Shown: piece by piece, positions 42,937 through 51,542 of the stretch
How positions within the stretch are numbered: position 1 is the stretch's first letter
Layout: each line of letters opens with the position of its first letter
Source: Actinocrispum wychmicini
GTDB lineage: Bacteria > Actinomycetota > Actinomycetes > Mycobacteriales > Pseudonocardiaceae
Assembly (NCBI RefSeq): GCF_004345645.1
Contig: NZ_SLWS01000005.1
Span: 1 to 64,000 of the forward strand
DNA length: 64,000 nt
Direction: 5' to 3'
Notes under the pieces: model-generated
Database searches by the model: none
What the model saw: the letters and a program-made list of their open reading frames with translations, nothing else
Told to the model about the DNA's origin: nothing
Program-made: the position numbers and the translations under genes

Positions 42937-43355
42937 TGCCACCGAAGAGAAAAACCCACCAGGTCACGTTGGAACTGGCGGCCGGCGAGGCACCGGTCGT
43001 CGAGCTGGGCAAGATGCTCGGGCAGACCGGTGTCAACCTGGTCGCGATCAAAAAGGACTACGACGCGGCGACCGCGGCCCAGCGTGGCGACGTCGTCCCG
43101 GTCGTCGTCACGGTCTTCGAGGACCGCACTTTCGCGCTACGGCTGAAAACCCCGCCCACCGCGTTTCTCATCAAGAAGGCGCTGGGCGGCAAGGGGTCCA
43201 GCACGCCGGGGCACGAGCCCGCTGGCGTGCTGAGCCAGAACCAGCTGCGGGACATCGCGACCCGGAAACTGCCCGACCTGAACACCACGGACATCGAGGC
43301 GGCCATGCGCACGATCGCGGGCACAGCGCGCTCGATGGGCGTTCGGATCGCTTAA
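42936..43355 (+). CDS. Stand-alone ribosomal protein L11 paralogue
   Basis: This 139-residue protein is full-length L11-like: N-terminal domain with LGKMLGQTGVNLVAIKKDY and VVPVVVTVFEDRTFALRLKTPP, C-terminal RNA-binding domain with TRKLPDLNTTDIEAAMRTIAGTARSMGV. It is not in the usual nusG-rplK-rplA setting. Compared with ordinary L11 (NPxPPVGPALGQ), the two N-terminal prolines at the thiopeptide site (Pro22 and Pro25 in E. coli numbering) are Glu and Lys. It could be an alternative, thiopeptide-tolerant ribosomal protein or have a different role. A hairpin embraces its ribosome binding site. It is distinct from the main rplK, which is not in this window. Confidence 0.85.
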   Translation: MPPKRKTHQVTLELAAGEAPVVELGKMLGQTGVNLVAIKKDYDAATAAQRGDVVPVVVTVFEDRTFALRLKTPPTAFLIKKALGGKGSSTPGHEPAGVLSQNQLRDIATRKLPDLNTTDIEAAMRTIAGTARSMGVRIA

Positions 43356-43801
43356 GTCCGGTTCGGACGCAGTGTCCAGGTCACGGTCAGTTCGGCCGTG
43401 GTGACCCCGTCGGCGTTGGTGAGCGTGACGTGCACCGGGAACTCCGGGCGTTGCCCGGCGTCCAGCTCGGCGACCACCTCGTCGTGCGGACGGCCGAGTT
43501 CCGCGGTCGCGGTCAGGTCGCCCATGGCCACCTTCTTGTAGGTGACCTCCGACCGGGCGACCAGGGGAACGGCGCGGCCCAGCTCGTTGGCGAACGCGGC
43601 GAGCAGGACCGCGCCGGACGCCGTCTCGCCCAGTCCGAACGCGACCGCCGCGTGCGGTCCGCCCACGTGGTTGTGGTTGCCCTCGACGTCAGGCAGATGG
43701 GCGACCGCGTGGGTCGCCGTGACCTCTTTGAAGGTGATCCCCGCGGTGCGGACCCAGGGGACCGTGTTCCGCATGGCTTCGCCGATCATGCCGTAGTCCA
43801 T
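43352..43801 (-). CDS. Hotdog-fold thioesterase (DUF4442/YiiD-like)
   Basis: This 149-residue protein has a single hotdog domain. Recognisable parts are the central helix region NHNHVGGPHAAVAFGLGETASG and the strand VARSEVTYKKVAMGDL. Enzymes of this group hydrolyse acyl-CoA or related thioesters; the substrate is unknown. ATG 43801 (MDYGMIGEAMRN) is preferred to ATG 43828, which has no ribosome binding site. Its stop shares the TTAA with the stop of the convergent L11-like gene. It is divergent from glyA. Confidence 0.8.
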   Translation of the reverse strand: MDYGMIGEAMRNTVPWVRTAGITFKEVTATHAVAHLPDVEGNHNHVGGPHAAVAFGLGETASGAVLLAAFANELGRAVPLVARSEVTYKKVAMGDLTATAELGRPHDEVVAELDAGQRPEFPVHVTLTNADGVTTAELTVTWTLRPNRT

Positions 43802-43875
43802 GCCACCGATACTACTCGTCGGTAACATATGTGGTAACAGTTGGCCTCTGAGCCGGGCAACTACACTCGTCCACC

Positions 43876-45132
43876 GTGCATCAGCCCGCGATTACCCAAC
43901 TCGCCTCCGCTGACCCCGAGATCGCCGGTCTGGTCGAGGCCGAGGCCGAGCGCCAGTACGCCAAGATCCGGCTCATCGCGTCGGAGAACTACGTGTCCCA
44001 GGCGGTTCTCGAGGCCACCGGCACGGTTCTGACGAACAAGTACTCCGAGGGGTACGCCGGCAAGCGCTACTACGAGGGCCAGCAGCTCATCGACCCGATC
44101 GAGACGCTGGCCATCGACCGCGCCAAGGTCGTCTTCGGCGTGGACCACGCGAATGTCCAGCCCTACTCCGGCTCGCCCGCGAACCTGGCCATCTACCTGG
44201 CGTTCCTGCAGCCGGGCGACACGGTGATGGGGATGGCGCTGCCCGCCGGCGGCCACCTCACGCACGGCTGGAGCGTGTCCGCGACCGGCAAGTGGTTCCG
44301 CAGCGTCGCGTACGGCGTACGCAAGGACACCGGCCGGGTCGACATGGACGAGGTCCGTGAGTTGGCCCTGGCCGAGCGGCCCAAGCTGATGTTCTGCGGC
44401 GGCACGGCCATCCCGCGCACCATCGACTTCCCGGCGTTCGCGGCGATCGCGAACGAGGTCGGCGCCGTCCTCGCGGCGGACATCGCGCACATCGCCGGCC
44501 TCATCGCGGGTGGCGCCCACCCGTCGCCCGTCGGGCACGCCCCGGTCATCTCCACGACGACCCACAAGACCCTCCGCGGGCCCCGTGGCGCGATGCTGAT
44601 GTCCGACGCGGACCACGCGAAAGCCTTGGACAAAGCCGTGTTCCCCGGCCTGCAGGGCGGCCCGCACAACCACACGACCGCGGCGATCGCCGTCGCCCTC
44701 GGCGAGGCGAGCAAGCCGGAGTTCTCGACATACGCGCACAACGTCGTCGCCAACGCGTCGGCGCTGGCGGAAGCGTTGACCGCGCGAGGCTTCGACCTGG
44801 TGTCCGGCGGCACGGACAACCACCTGATCCTGATCGACCTGACGAACAAGGGAATCGCCGGGAAGCCGGCCGCGAAAGCCTTGGACAACGCGGGAATCGA
44901 ACTGAACTACAACACGGTCCCGTTCGACCCGCGCAAGCCTTTCGACCCGTCCGGCCTGCGCCTGGGCACCGGCGCGATCACCACCCGCGGCCTGACCGTC
45001 GACCACATGCCGAAGCTCGCCGAGTGGATCGACACGGTCGTGACCAACGCGGGCGACGAAGCGGTGCTCAAGCGGACCGCGGGCGAGATCCGCGACCTGC
45101 TCGCCGGCTACCCGATGCCCGGCTGGGGCTGA
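43876..45132 (+). CDS. glyA: Serine hydroxymethyltransferase
   Basis: This 418-residue enzyme interconverts serine and glycine with tetrahydrofolate, supplying one-carbon units. The whole family pattern is present: IRLIASENYVSQAVLEATGT, NKYSEGYAGKRYYEG, the PLP Lys in STTTHKTLRGPRG (about residue 226) and SGTRxxxTRG replaced by LGTGAITTRGL at the C-terminus. GTG 43876 is the start. It reads as a monocistronic gene, convergent with the M81 peptidase gene one base later. A second, more canonical glyA elsewhere in the genome is possible. Confidence 0.93.
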   Translation: MHQPAITQLASADPEIAGLVEAEAERQYAKIRLIASENYVSQAVLEATGTVLTNKYSEGYAGKRYYEGQQLIDPIETLAIDRAKVVFGVDHANVQPYSGSPANLAIYLAFLQPGDTVMGMALPAGGHLTHGWSVSATGKWFRSVAYGVRKDTGRVDMDEVRELALAERPKLMFCGGTAIPRTIDFPAFAAIANEVGAVLAADIAHIAGLIAGGAHPSPVGHAPVISTTTHKTLRGPRGAMLMSDADHAKALDKAVFPGLQGGPHNHTTAAIAVALGEASKPEFSTYAHNVVANASALAEALTARGFDLVSGGTDNHLILIDLTNKGIAGKPAAKALDNAGIELNYNTVPFDPRKPFDPSGLRLGTGAITTRGLTVDHMPKLAEWIDTVVTNAGDEAVLKRTAGEIRDLLAGYPMPGWG

Positions 45133-45133
45133 G

Positions 45134-46555
45134 CTACCGCAGCAGGGTGGCGGTCAGGTCCGGGGTGGGCATGTCCGGGTCGAACGGGTACATGGGACGC
45201 TGGATTCCCTTGTGGCCCAAGCGAAGCAGGTCCTGGTCGACCCCGCCGGGAGTCAGTGCGAGCAGCCAGCCCTCGGCCAGGTCGTACAGTTCCGGCTCCA
45301 GGTAGCCGATCTTGACGAACGTCAGGTCGACCGTGGCCGGGTCCAGGCCGAGGTCGGTGAAGTCGCGCACGAGGTGGTAGGGCTTGCGGCGCTCAGTGAT
45401 GATCACGTGCACGCCGCCGGCCTGAACCACGACGACCGTCCCGCCGACCGGGTCCTCGCGGACGGTCCGGACCGTGCCGGTGACCCGGACGGGTCCGGAC
45501 GGGCCGGGATCGATCTTGCCCCCGACCAGCAGGTCCACCTGTCCGCCCACCTTGGCAGCGGCTGCTACGGCGACCGCGGCCGGGTCGACGATGCTCGCGT
45601 AGATCGCTGAGAGCGACGGGTACGCCAGCAACTTCCCCAGGGTCCATGACACGTCGCCCGCGCCGCCCGCGGTCGGGTTGTCGCCCGAGTCGCTGATGAA
45701 GAACGGGCGTGCCGTGCTTGCCAGGCCTTGGGCCACGCACTCGGCCAGGGTTCCGGTGGGGGCGACGAAAGCGAAGTCGGCGCGGGCCCGCCAGTAGTCC
45801 TCGGCGAGGGACGTGGCAGTGTCCTGGACGAGCTGGGGGTCGTCGCCGGTGACGACGACCGCGGCCTGGCAGCGGGGTTCGTCGGCCCACGCGTAGCCCA
45901 CCCAGATCGACGCGTCCAGGATGCCGTCCGTGGCCTCGATGGCGGGGATCCGGCCGTACAGGCTGTGCGCGGGCTCGATCCGGGTGCTGGTCTTCTCCCC
46001 GGGCAGCAGCACGGGCACCTGCACCCACGCCAAGTGCGGCCGCACACCGGAACGCAGTCGCGCGACGAGGTTGCGGGCGGCTCGTTCCTTTGTCTCCCAA
46101 GCGTCTTCGTGCGGCGCCATGCGGTAGCACGTCACCAGGTCCAGGTGTGCGACGAAGTCATGCGACACGTTTCCGTGCAGGTCCATGGACGCCGAGATCA
46201 GCACCGACGGACCCACTGTGGCGCGGATCGCGGCGACCAGGTCGGCTTCGGCGTCGGCCAGCCCGACCACGCTCATCGCGCCGTGGATGTCCAGCACCAG
46301 GCCGTCCAACGGGCCGGCGCCGACCAGACGGGCGAGGATCTCGGACTTCAACGACGCGTACACGTCCGCTTGCACCGCCCCGCCCGGTAGGGAAACGGCG
46401 TGCAGCAACGGAACCCACTCCACATCGGAGTTCGCGGTCCACGTGTAGCGGGCGAGCAGGTCCGCACCCCTGGTCACCCGGAAGTCGGCCAGTCCGGTGC
46501 GGTGTGGCGAGAACGTGCTGCTCTCGATGGCGATTCCGGCGATCCCGATCCGCAA
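45134..46555 (-). CDS. M81 family metallopeptidase (MlrC-like)
   Basis: This 473-residue protein belongs to the MlrC/M81 family of zinc-dependent hydrolases, named after microcystinase C. Typical segments are RIGIAGIAIESSTFSPH at the N-terminus, LVLDIHGAMSVVG with the Asp/His metal site, SASMDLHGNVS and CYRMAPHEDAWETKERAA, and the late SDSGDNPTAGGAGD. TTG 46555 is chosen: it follows the ROK stop by two bases with GGAAAGGAC upstream. It is cotranscribed with the ROK regulator and divergent from a peptide ABC transporter, so it likely cleaves an imported peptide-like compound. Confidence 0.85.
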   Translation of the reverse strand: MRIGIAGIAIESSTFSPHRTGLADFRVTRGADLLARYTWTANSDVEWVPLLHAVSLPGGAVQADVYASLKSEILARLVGAGPLDGLVLDIHGAMSVVGLADAEADLVAAIRATVGPSVLISASMDLHGNVSHDFVAHLDLVTCYRMAPHEDAWETKERAARNLVARLRSGVRPHLAWVQVPVLLPGEKTSTRIEPAHSLYGRIPAIEATDGILDASIWVGYAWADEPRCQAAVVVTGDDPQLVQDTATSLAEDYWRARADFAFVAPTGTLAECVAQGLASTARPFFISDSGDNPTAGGAGDVSWTLGKLLAYPSLSAIYASIVDPAAVAVAAAAKVGGQVDLLVGGKIDPGPSGPVRVTGTVRTVREDPVGGTVVVVQAGGVHVIITERRKPYHLVRDFTDLGLDPATVDLTFVKIGYLEPELYDLAEGWLLALTPGGVDQDLLRLGHKGIQRPMYPFDPDMPTPDLTATLLR

Positions 46556-46557
46556 GC

Positions 46558-47673
46558 CTAGTCCTTTCCTTTGCGGTGCACCTGGTCCAGTGCCAGCCGG
46601 CCGGCCCCGAGCACACCGGCGTCCGCGCCGGCCGAGGCGACCGCGACTTCCAGGTTCTGCGTCGCCATCGGCAGGCAACGCTCGTACAGCGCGCCACGGA
46701 CCGCGGCCACGTACGGCTCGATCGACGCGAGCCGCCCGGTCAGCAGCACGGCGTGCGGGTTGAAGAAGTTGACCACAGTGGACAGCACTTCGCCGAGGTG
46801 GCCGCCCGCGCGGCGAACCGCCGCGGTGGCCTTCGCGTCGGCATTGCCGACCAGTTCGATCAGGTCCCCGGTCTGGGCGACGCCCACGTTGCGGGCCACG
46901 GCCGCGCCGCTGGCGATGGTCTCCAGGCACCCGGTGTTCCCGCAGCTGCACGGGGTTTCGCCGCCCGCTGTCACCCGGACATGGCTGACGTCGCCGGAGA
47001 CTCCGTTCGCGCCGCGGTGGATGACACCGGACGCGATCACGCCACACCCGACGCCGGTGCCGGCTTTCACCACCACGAGGTGTTCGGGGCCGCGGTTGCG
47101 GGTGTGGAACTCGCCCAGCGCGACCATGTTGGCGTCGTTGTCGACGGCCACGGGCACGTCCAGGTGCGCGGCGAGCCAGTCACGGACGCCGAAGCCGTTC
47201 CACCCGGGCATCCGGGACGCGCCTTCGACTCGTCCGTCCGGGTAGTTCACCGGTCCGGGCAGCCCGATGCCGATCCCGAGAAGTCGGTGGTCGGCAAGGG
47301 ATTCACCGATTCCGGCGACGATGTCGAGCAGGCCGGCCAGGCCGGCTTCCGGGCCGAGGGCGATGTCCTGGGCGTGTTCGGCGGCGTGCAGGCTTTCGCC
47401 GGACTGGTCGAACGCCGCGACTCGGACGTGTTGCGCGCCGACGTCGACACCGACGACGTAGCCCCGGCCGCCCGCGGGTCGTAACACGCGGGGTCGTCGG
47501 CCGCCGCGCGACGGGCCTTCGCCGGTCTCGGTGAGCAGGCCGGCGTCGATCAGGTCCTGGACTCGCAGCGAGACCGTGGAGCGGGCGAGGCCGAGCAAGC
47601 GGGCCAGGTCCGTTCGGGACGAGGCCGCGCCGGAGGACACGAGCCGCAGGATCTCCGCGTCCGCCACCGGCAT
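46558..47673 (-). CDS. ROK family transcriptional regulator (NagC/Mlc-like)
   Basis: This 371-residue protein has an N-terminal winged helix (about 5-60, DLARLLGLARSTVSLRVQDL) and a ROK domain with the zinc motif CSCGNTGCLETIASG near residue 243 and ATP-site-like GVDVGAQHVRVAAF. It leads the operon with the M81 peptidase and is divergent from the ABC transporter. The palindrome GTTCG-GAAA-CGAAC at 47686-47699 lies just before its start, so autoregulation and repression of the transporter are likely. The ligand may be an amino sugar or sugar phosphate. Confidence 0.88.
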   Translation of the reverse strand: MPVADAEILRLVSSGAASSRTDLARLLGLARSTVSLRVQDLIDAGLLTETGEGPSRGGRRPRVLRPAGGRGYVVGVDVGAQHVRVAAFDQSGESLHAAEHAQDIALGPEAGLAGLLDIVAGIGESLADHRLLGIGIGLPGPVNYPDGRVEGASRMPGWNGFGVRDWLAAHLDVPVAVDNDANMVALGEFHTRNRGPEHLVVVKAGTGVGCGVIASGVIHRGANGVSGDVSHVRVTAGGETPCSCGNTGCLETIASGAAVARNVGVAQTGDLIELVGNADAKATAAVRRAGGHLGEVLSTVVNFFNPHAVLLTGRLASIEPYVAAVRGALYERCLPMATQNLEVAVASAGADAGVLGAGRLALDQVHRKGKD

Positions 47674-47685
47674 ACCGTCTCCTTT

Positions 47686-47699
47686 GTTCGGAAACGAAC
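47686..47699. promoter_or_regulatory. Palindromic operator of the ROK regulator
   Basis: GTTCG (47686-47690), GAAA, CGAAC (47695-47699): a perfect dyad in the divergent gap between the ROK and the substrate-binding protein genes, 12 bases from the ROK start. Confidence 0.55.
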
Positions 47700-47811
47700 T
47701 AAGTTACGTCGAAAATGCTACAGCAAGTTCACTCTTACGACGAGAGGGCTTGTATTTCGTTCGTATCTGGGATTAACGTCCGGCGAATCACCCACGAACA
47801 CGGGAGGCGCG

Positions 47812-49578
47812 ATGTCCCGCCGGTTGCTTGCCGCCGCCGCGGCCGCGGCCCTGCTGGCCGCCGGCTGCAGCAGTGAGCCGACGACGCAGTCCACCTCGAG
47901 CGGCACGGTCACGTTCGCCCTGCCGCCCAACGCCACGCCGAACTGGATCCTGCCGCTCGGCATCCCAGGTCACCTGGCGACCTACAACTCGTCCATCTAC
48001 GAGCTGCTGTACGTGCCGCTGTACTCGTTCAACGGCACGTCGGGCACGGTCGCCATGGACCCGAAGTCCAGCGCGGGCAACCCGCCGCAGTACAGCCCCG
48101 ACGGCAAGTCGGTGACCGTCACGCTCAAGGACCTGACCTGGTCCAGCGGCCAGAAACTGACCACAAGGGACGTCGAGTTCTGGTACAACCTGGTCAAGGC
48201 CAACAAGTCCAAGTGGGGCGGCTACGCCAAGGGCCGGCTGCCGGACGACCTCACGTCCTTCACCGCCAAGGACGACAAGACCTTCACGTTCACCCTGGAC
48301 AAGGCGTACAGCCCGGACTGGTTCACCGCCAACCAGCTCTACAACGTCCGCCCGCTGCCACAGGCCGCGTGGGACAAGACCGCGGCGGACGGCCCGATCG
48401 GCGACCACGACCGGACCGAGGCCGGCGCCCAGCAGGTCTTCGACTTCCTCGTGGCGCAGGCCAAGGACCTGCCGTCGTACCAGACGAACCCGCTGTGGAA
48501 GACCGTCGACGGCCCGTTCTCGGTGCAGGAGTACACCACCGGCGGCCAGGTCACCCTGGCCAAGAACCCGAAGTACACCGGCGCGGACACCGCGAAGCTG
48601 GACAAGGTGTCGTTCAAGCCGTTCACCAGCGCGGACGCCGAGTTCAACGTCCTGCAGACGGGCGGGATCGACTACGGCTACCTGGCGTCCGCGAACCTCA
48701 ACCAGCGCTCGTCGCTGGAGCAGAAGGGCTACGCGGTCCAGCCGTGGAAGGGCTGGGCGATCACGTACATCCCGTACAACTTCAACAACCCGCAGGCCGG
48801 CCCGGTCTTCAAGCAGCTGTACGTCCGGCAGGCCATCCAGCACGCGGTCGACCAGAACTCGATCGTCAAGAACATCTGGCGGGACATGGCGGTCGCCGGA
48901 TACGGCCCGGTTCCGCAGGACCCGTCGTCCCCGTTCATCTCGGACGCCCAGAAGACCAACCCGTACCCCTTCGACATCGCGAAGGGCAAGGAACTCCTGG
49001 AGTCACACGGCTGGACGACCGGCAGCGACGGCGTCGCCACCTGTACCGCGCCGGACAAGTGCGGCCCGGGAATCGCCGCGGGAACCCCGTTGCGGCTGAC
49101 CCTGCTCGCCGAGAGCGGCTCCAAAGAGACCGACAACATGATGGCCGAGCTGAAGTCCTCGCTGTCGAAGATCGGCGTCGCCCTCGATCTCAAGCAGGCC
49201 CCACTGGACACCGTGCTGGGCAACAGCAAGGCATGCACGCCCAACCAGCCGGAGTGCTCGTGGCAGCTGTCCTTCTTCGGCACGCAGGGCAGCTGGTACT
49301 TCCCGGCCTACCCGAGCGGCGAGCGGATCTTCGGCACTGGCGCGACCTCCAACCTGGGCAGCTACACCGACCCGAAAGCGGACGAGCTGATCGCGGCGTC
49401 AACGTCCACAGCGGACTCGGCCTCGATGAAGGCGTACAGTGAATACCTGACCCAGCAGCTCCCGGTGATCTGGCTGCCGAACCCGGTGTACCAGATCTCG
49501 GCGATCAAGAAGAACGTCACCGTGGGCATCCAGGACCCCCTCGCCAGCATGCAACCCCAACGCTGGGCGACTTCGTGA
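47812..49578 (+). CDS. ABC transporter substrate-binding lipoprotein (peptide family 5)
   Basis: This 588-residue protein has a lipoprotein signal peptide with lipobox LAAGC (Cys near residue 21) and the SBP_bac_5 fold, e.g. SSIYELLYVPLYSF, VTVTLKDLTWSSGQKLTTRDVEFWYN and YVRQAIQHAVDQNSIV. It should capture an oligopeptide or similar solute outside the membrane and deliver it to the permeases encoded downstream. It is preceded by the ROK operator and followed by a hairpin at 49595-49629. Confidence 0.92.
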   Translation: MSRRLLAAAAAAALLAAGCSSEPTTQSTSSGTVTFALPPNATPNWILPLGIPGHLATYNSSIYELLYVPLYSFNGTSGTVAMDPKSSAGNPPQYSPDGKSVTVTLKDLTWSSGQKLTTRDVEFWYNLVKANKSKWGGYAKGRLPDDLTSFTAKDDKTFTFTLDKAYSPDWFTANQLYNVRPLPQAAWDKTAADGPIGDHDRTEAGAQQVFDFLVAQAKDLPSYQTNPLWKTVDGPFSVQEYTTGGQVTLAKNPKYTGADTAKLDKVSFKPFTSADAEFNVLQTGGIDYGYLASANLNQRSSLEQKGYAVQPWKGWAITYIPYNFNNPQAGPVFKQLYVRQAIQHAVDQNSIVKNIWRDMAVAGYGPVPQDPSSPFISDAQKTNPYPFDIAKGKELLESHGWTTGSDGVATCTAPDKCGPGIAAGTPLRLTLLAESGSKETDNMMAELKSSLSKIGVALDLKQAPLDTVLGNSKACTPNQPECSWQLSFFGTQGSWYFPAYPSGERIFGTGATSNLGSYTDPKADELIAASTSTADSASMKAYSEYLTQQLPVIWLPNPVYQISAIKKNVTVGIQDPLASMQPQRWATS

Positions 49579-49594
49579 CCCACCCCATCCGAGT

Positions 49595-49629
49595 GAAGTC
49601 CGTGCGAGCGGTCCGTTCGCACGGGCTTC
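49595..49629 (+). terminator. Hairpin between binding protein and permease genes
   Basis: GAAGTCCGTGCGA (49595-49607) pairs with TCGCACGGGCTTC (49617-49629) at 12 of 13 positions around 9 bases. Such partial terminators behind binding-protein genes usually keep the permease level below that of the binding protein. Confidence 0.7.
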
Positions 49630-49740
49630 CCGGGGCCATTCCCCCCCATTCCCCAACATCACCGATAGACTGGCCCCGGGGTCGCCCCCCGGAGAGGGTG
49701 GGGGCTGCTTGCGTATCCAGTGCGGGGCTGGGGGTGCCCT

Positions 49741-50694
49741 GTGGCTAAGTATTTGCTGTGGCGGGTCGCTCAGGCCGTTGTCGTGGTGTTCGTTGTCACG
49801 ATTGTTGTCTTCTTTCTCCTGCACCAGCTTCCCGGTGGGCCGGCTCGGGGCATTCTCGGGATTCAGGCCACCGCGGAGCAGATTCAGGCGTTCGAGCACG
49901 AGCAGGGGTTGGACCAGCCGTTGCCCGTCCAGTACTTCCACTTTCTCGGGCGGTTGCTGTCCGGCGATCTCGGTGAGTCGTACCAGCTGAACCAGCGGGT
50001 CGGCGACCTGATCGCGGCTCGGCTGCCGAGGACCCTCGTGCTCACCGTTCTGTCTACTTTGGTCTCTTTGGTCATCGCCGTTCCGCTGGGTATCTGGCAG
50101 GCCGTCCGGCGCAACCGGCCGACCGACTACGTGCTGAGTGTGTTGGCTTTGTTGATGTACTCGACGCCGGTGTTCCTGGTCGGGTTCATTCTGCTGATCG
50201 TGTTCGCCCTCAACTGGGGGATCTTCCCGGTGGAGGCGCCACAGGCCGAGACGTTGGGTGGGATTTTCGCGGACTCCAAGGCGTTGATCCTGCCCGTGCT
50301 CACCGGGGCCACCACCACGGTCGCGATCTTCAGCCGTTACCTTCGATCGTCCGTTGTGGACAATCTGGATGAGGACTATGTCCGCACCGCACGGGCGAAG
50401 GGTGCTTCCGAGGCGCGGATTCTCCGGCGGCACGTGCTCAAGAACTCGTTGACGTCCGTGGTGGCCATGCTCGGCTACTACCTTCCGGTGTTGTTCGGTG
50501 GCGCGCTGGTCATCGAGAAGTTGTTCAATTTCCCGGGGATGGGGTTGTTGTTCTGGAATGCCGCGCAGACCTCGGACTTTCCCATTCTGCTCGGCGTGGT
50601 GCTGATGATCTCGGTGGCGACCGTGGTGGGGTCGCTGCTGGCGGACGTGGCGCAGGCGCTGATCGATCCGCGGACCCGGCGGGTGCGGACATGA
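49741..50694 (+). CDS. ABC transporter permease, DppB type
   Basis: This 317-residue protein has six membrane helices and the DppB/OppB pattern: LWRVAQAVVVVFVVTIVVFF at the N-terminus, the domain LPRTLVLTVLSTLVSLVIAV and the EAA loop DYVRTARAKGASEARILRRH. GTG 49741 is preferred to GTG/ATG upstream because of GGGGGTG just before it and the natural start VAKYLLWR. It pairs with the DppC-type permease, overlapping it by four bases. Confidence 0.92.
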   Translation: MAKYLLWRVAQAVVVVFVVTIVVFFLLHQLPGGPARGILGIQATAEQIQAFEHEQGLDQPLPVQYFHFLGRLLSGDLGESYQLNQRVGDLIAARLPRTLVLTVLSTLVSLVIAVPLGIWQAVRRNRPTDYVLSVLALLMYSTPVFLVGFILLIVFALNWGIFPVEAPQAETLGGIFADSKALILPVLTGATTTVAIFSRYLRSSVVDNLDEDYVRTARAKGASEARILRRHVLKNSLTSVVAMLGYYLPVLFGGALVIEKLFNFPGMGLLFWNAAQTSDFPILLGVVLMISVATVVGSLLADVAQALIDPRTRRVRT

Positions 50695-51542
50695 GCGGGC
50701 CGACCGCGCGCAGGCTGAACAGGTTCCTGCGCAACAAACTCGCCATTGTCGGCTTTGTGCTGCTGGTGCTGCTGCTGGCGTTCTGCTTTCTCGGACCGCT
50801 CTTCTACCACACCGAGCAGGTGCTGACGTCGCTCGGCGAGGGCCGGTTGAAGCCTGGTGCCGCCGGCCATCCGTTGGGCACCGACGACCTTGGCTACGAC
50901 CTGCTCGGCAGGCTCATGCTGGCCGGGCAGACGTCGCTTGTGATCGGGTTGGCGGCCGGCGTGCTGGCGACCTTCATCGGCACGTTGTGGGGCGCGGTCG
51001 CCGGCTATACGGGCGGTTGGGTCGAAGCGGTGATGATGCGGGTCGTCGACGCCGGGATCGCCATTCCCGCGTTGTTCCTGTTGGTGGTGGCCGCGGCGAT
51101 CAGCACGCCGAGTGTGCCGATGCTCATTCTCGTGATCGGCTTCGTTTCGTGGCTGGTGCCCGCGCGGTTGATGCGGGCCGAGTCGGTCGCACTCAGGAGC
51201 CGCGCCTATGTCGAGGCGATGCGGTTGATGGGCGGCGGGAACATTCGGGCGATTGGCCGGCACATCATTCCGAATGCGATCGGCACGGTCATCGTGAACG
51301 CGACTTTCCAGATCGCCGACGCCGTTCTGCTCGTCGCCTATGTGAGCTTCCTGGGATTGGGGATCCCGCCGCCCGCCGCGAACTGGGGCGGCATGCTCAG
51401 CGACGGCCTGACATACGCGCACGACGGCGCTTGGTGGCTGATCCTGCCGCCCGGGTTGCTGATCGTGATGACCGTGTGCGCGTTCAATTTCATCGGCGAC
51501 GGCCTGCGGGACGCGTTCGACGTGAAGTTCGGGGGCCGTTGA
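50691..51542 (+). CDS. ABC transporter permease, DppC type
   Basis: This 283-residue protein has the OppC/DppC pattern: N-terminal [40 protein letters not shown] and the EAA loop [11 protein letters not shown]-like [20 protein letters not shown]. The ATG overlaps the end of the DppB gene and its stop overlaps the ATPase start (TGATG), so the three genes form one translationally coupled unit. Confidence 0.92.
   Translation: MSGPTARRLNRFLRNKLAIVGFVLLVLLLAFCFLGPLFYHTEQVLTSLGEGRLKPGAAGHPLGTDDLGYDLLGRLMLAGQTSLVIGLAAGVLATFIGTLWGAVAGYTGGWVEAVMMRVVDAGIAIPALFLLVVAAAISTPSVPMLILVIGFVSWLVPARLMRAESVALRSRAYVEAMRLMGGGNIRAIGRHIIPNAIGTVIVNATFQIADAVLLVAYVSFLGLGIPPPAANWGGMLSDGLTYAHDGAWWLILPPGLLIVMTVCAFNFIGDGLRDAFDVKFGGR

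Noticed and set aside
50987-51541. Long open frame extending the ABC ATPase gene upstream by 185 codons
   Set aside because: It runs antiphase through the DppC permease gene; the TGATG overlap at 51540-51544 and the ATPase start fix the gene at 51542.
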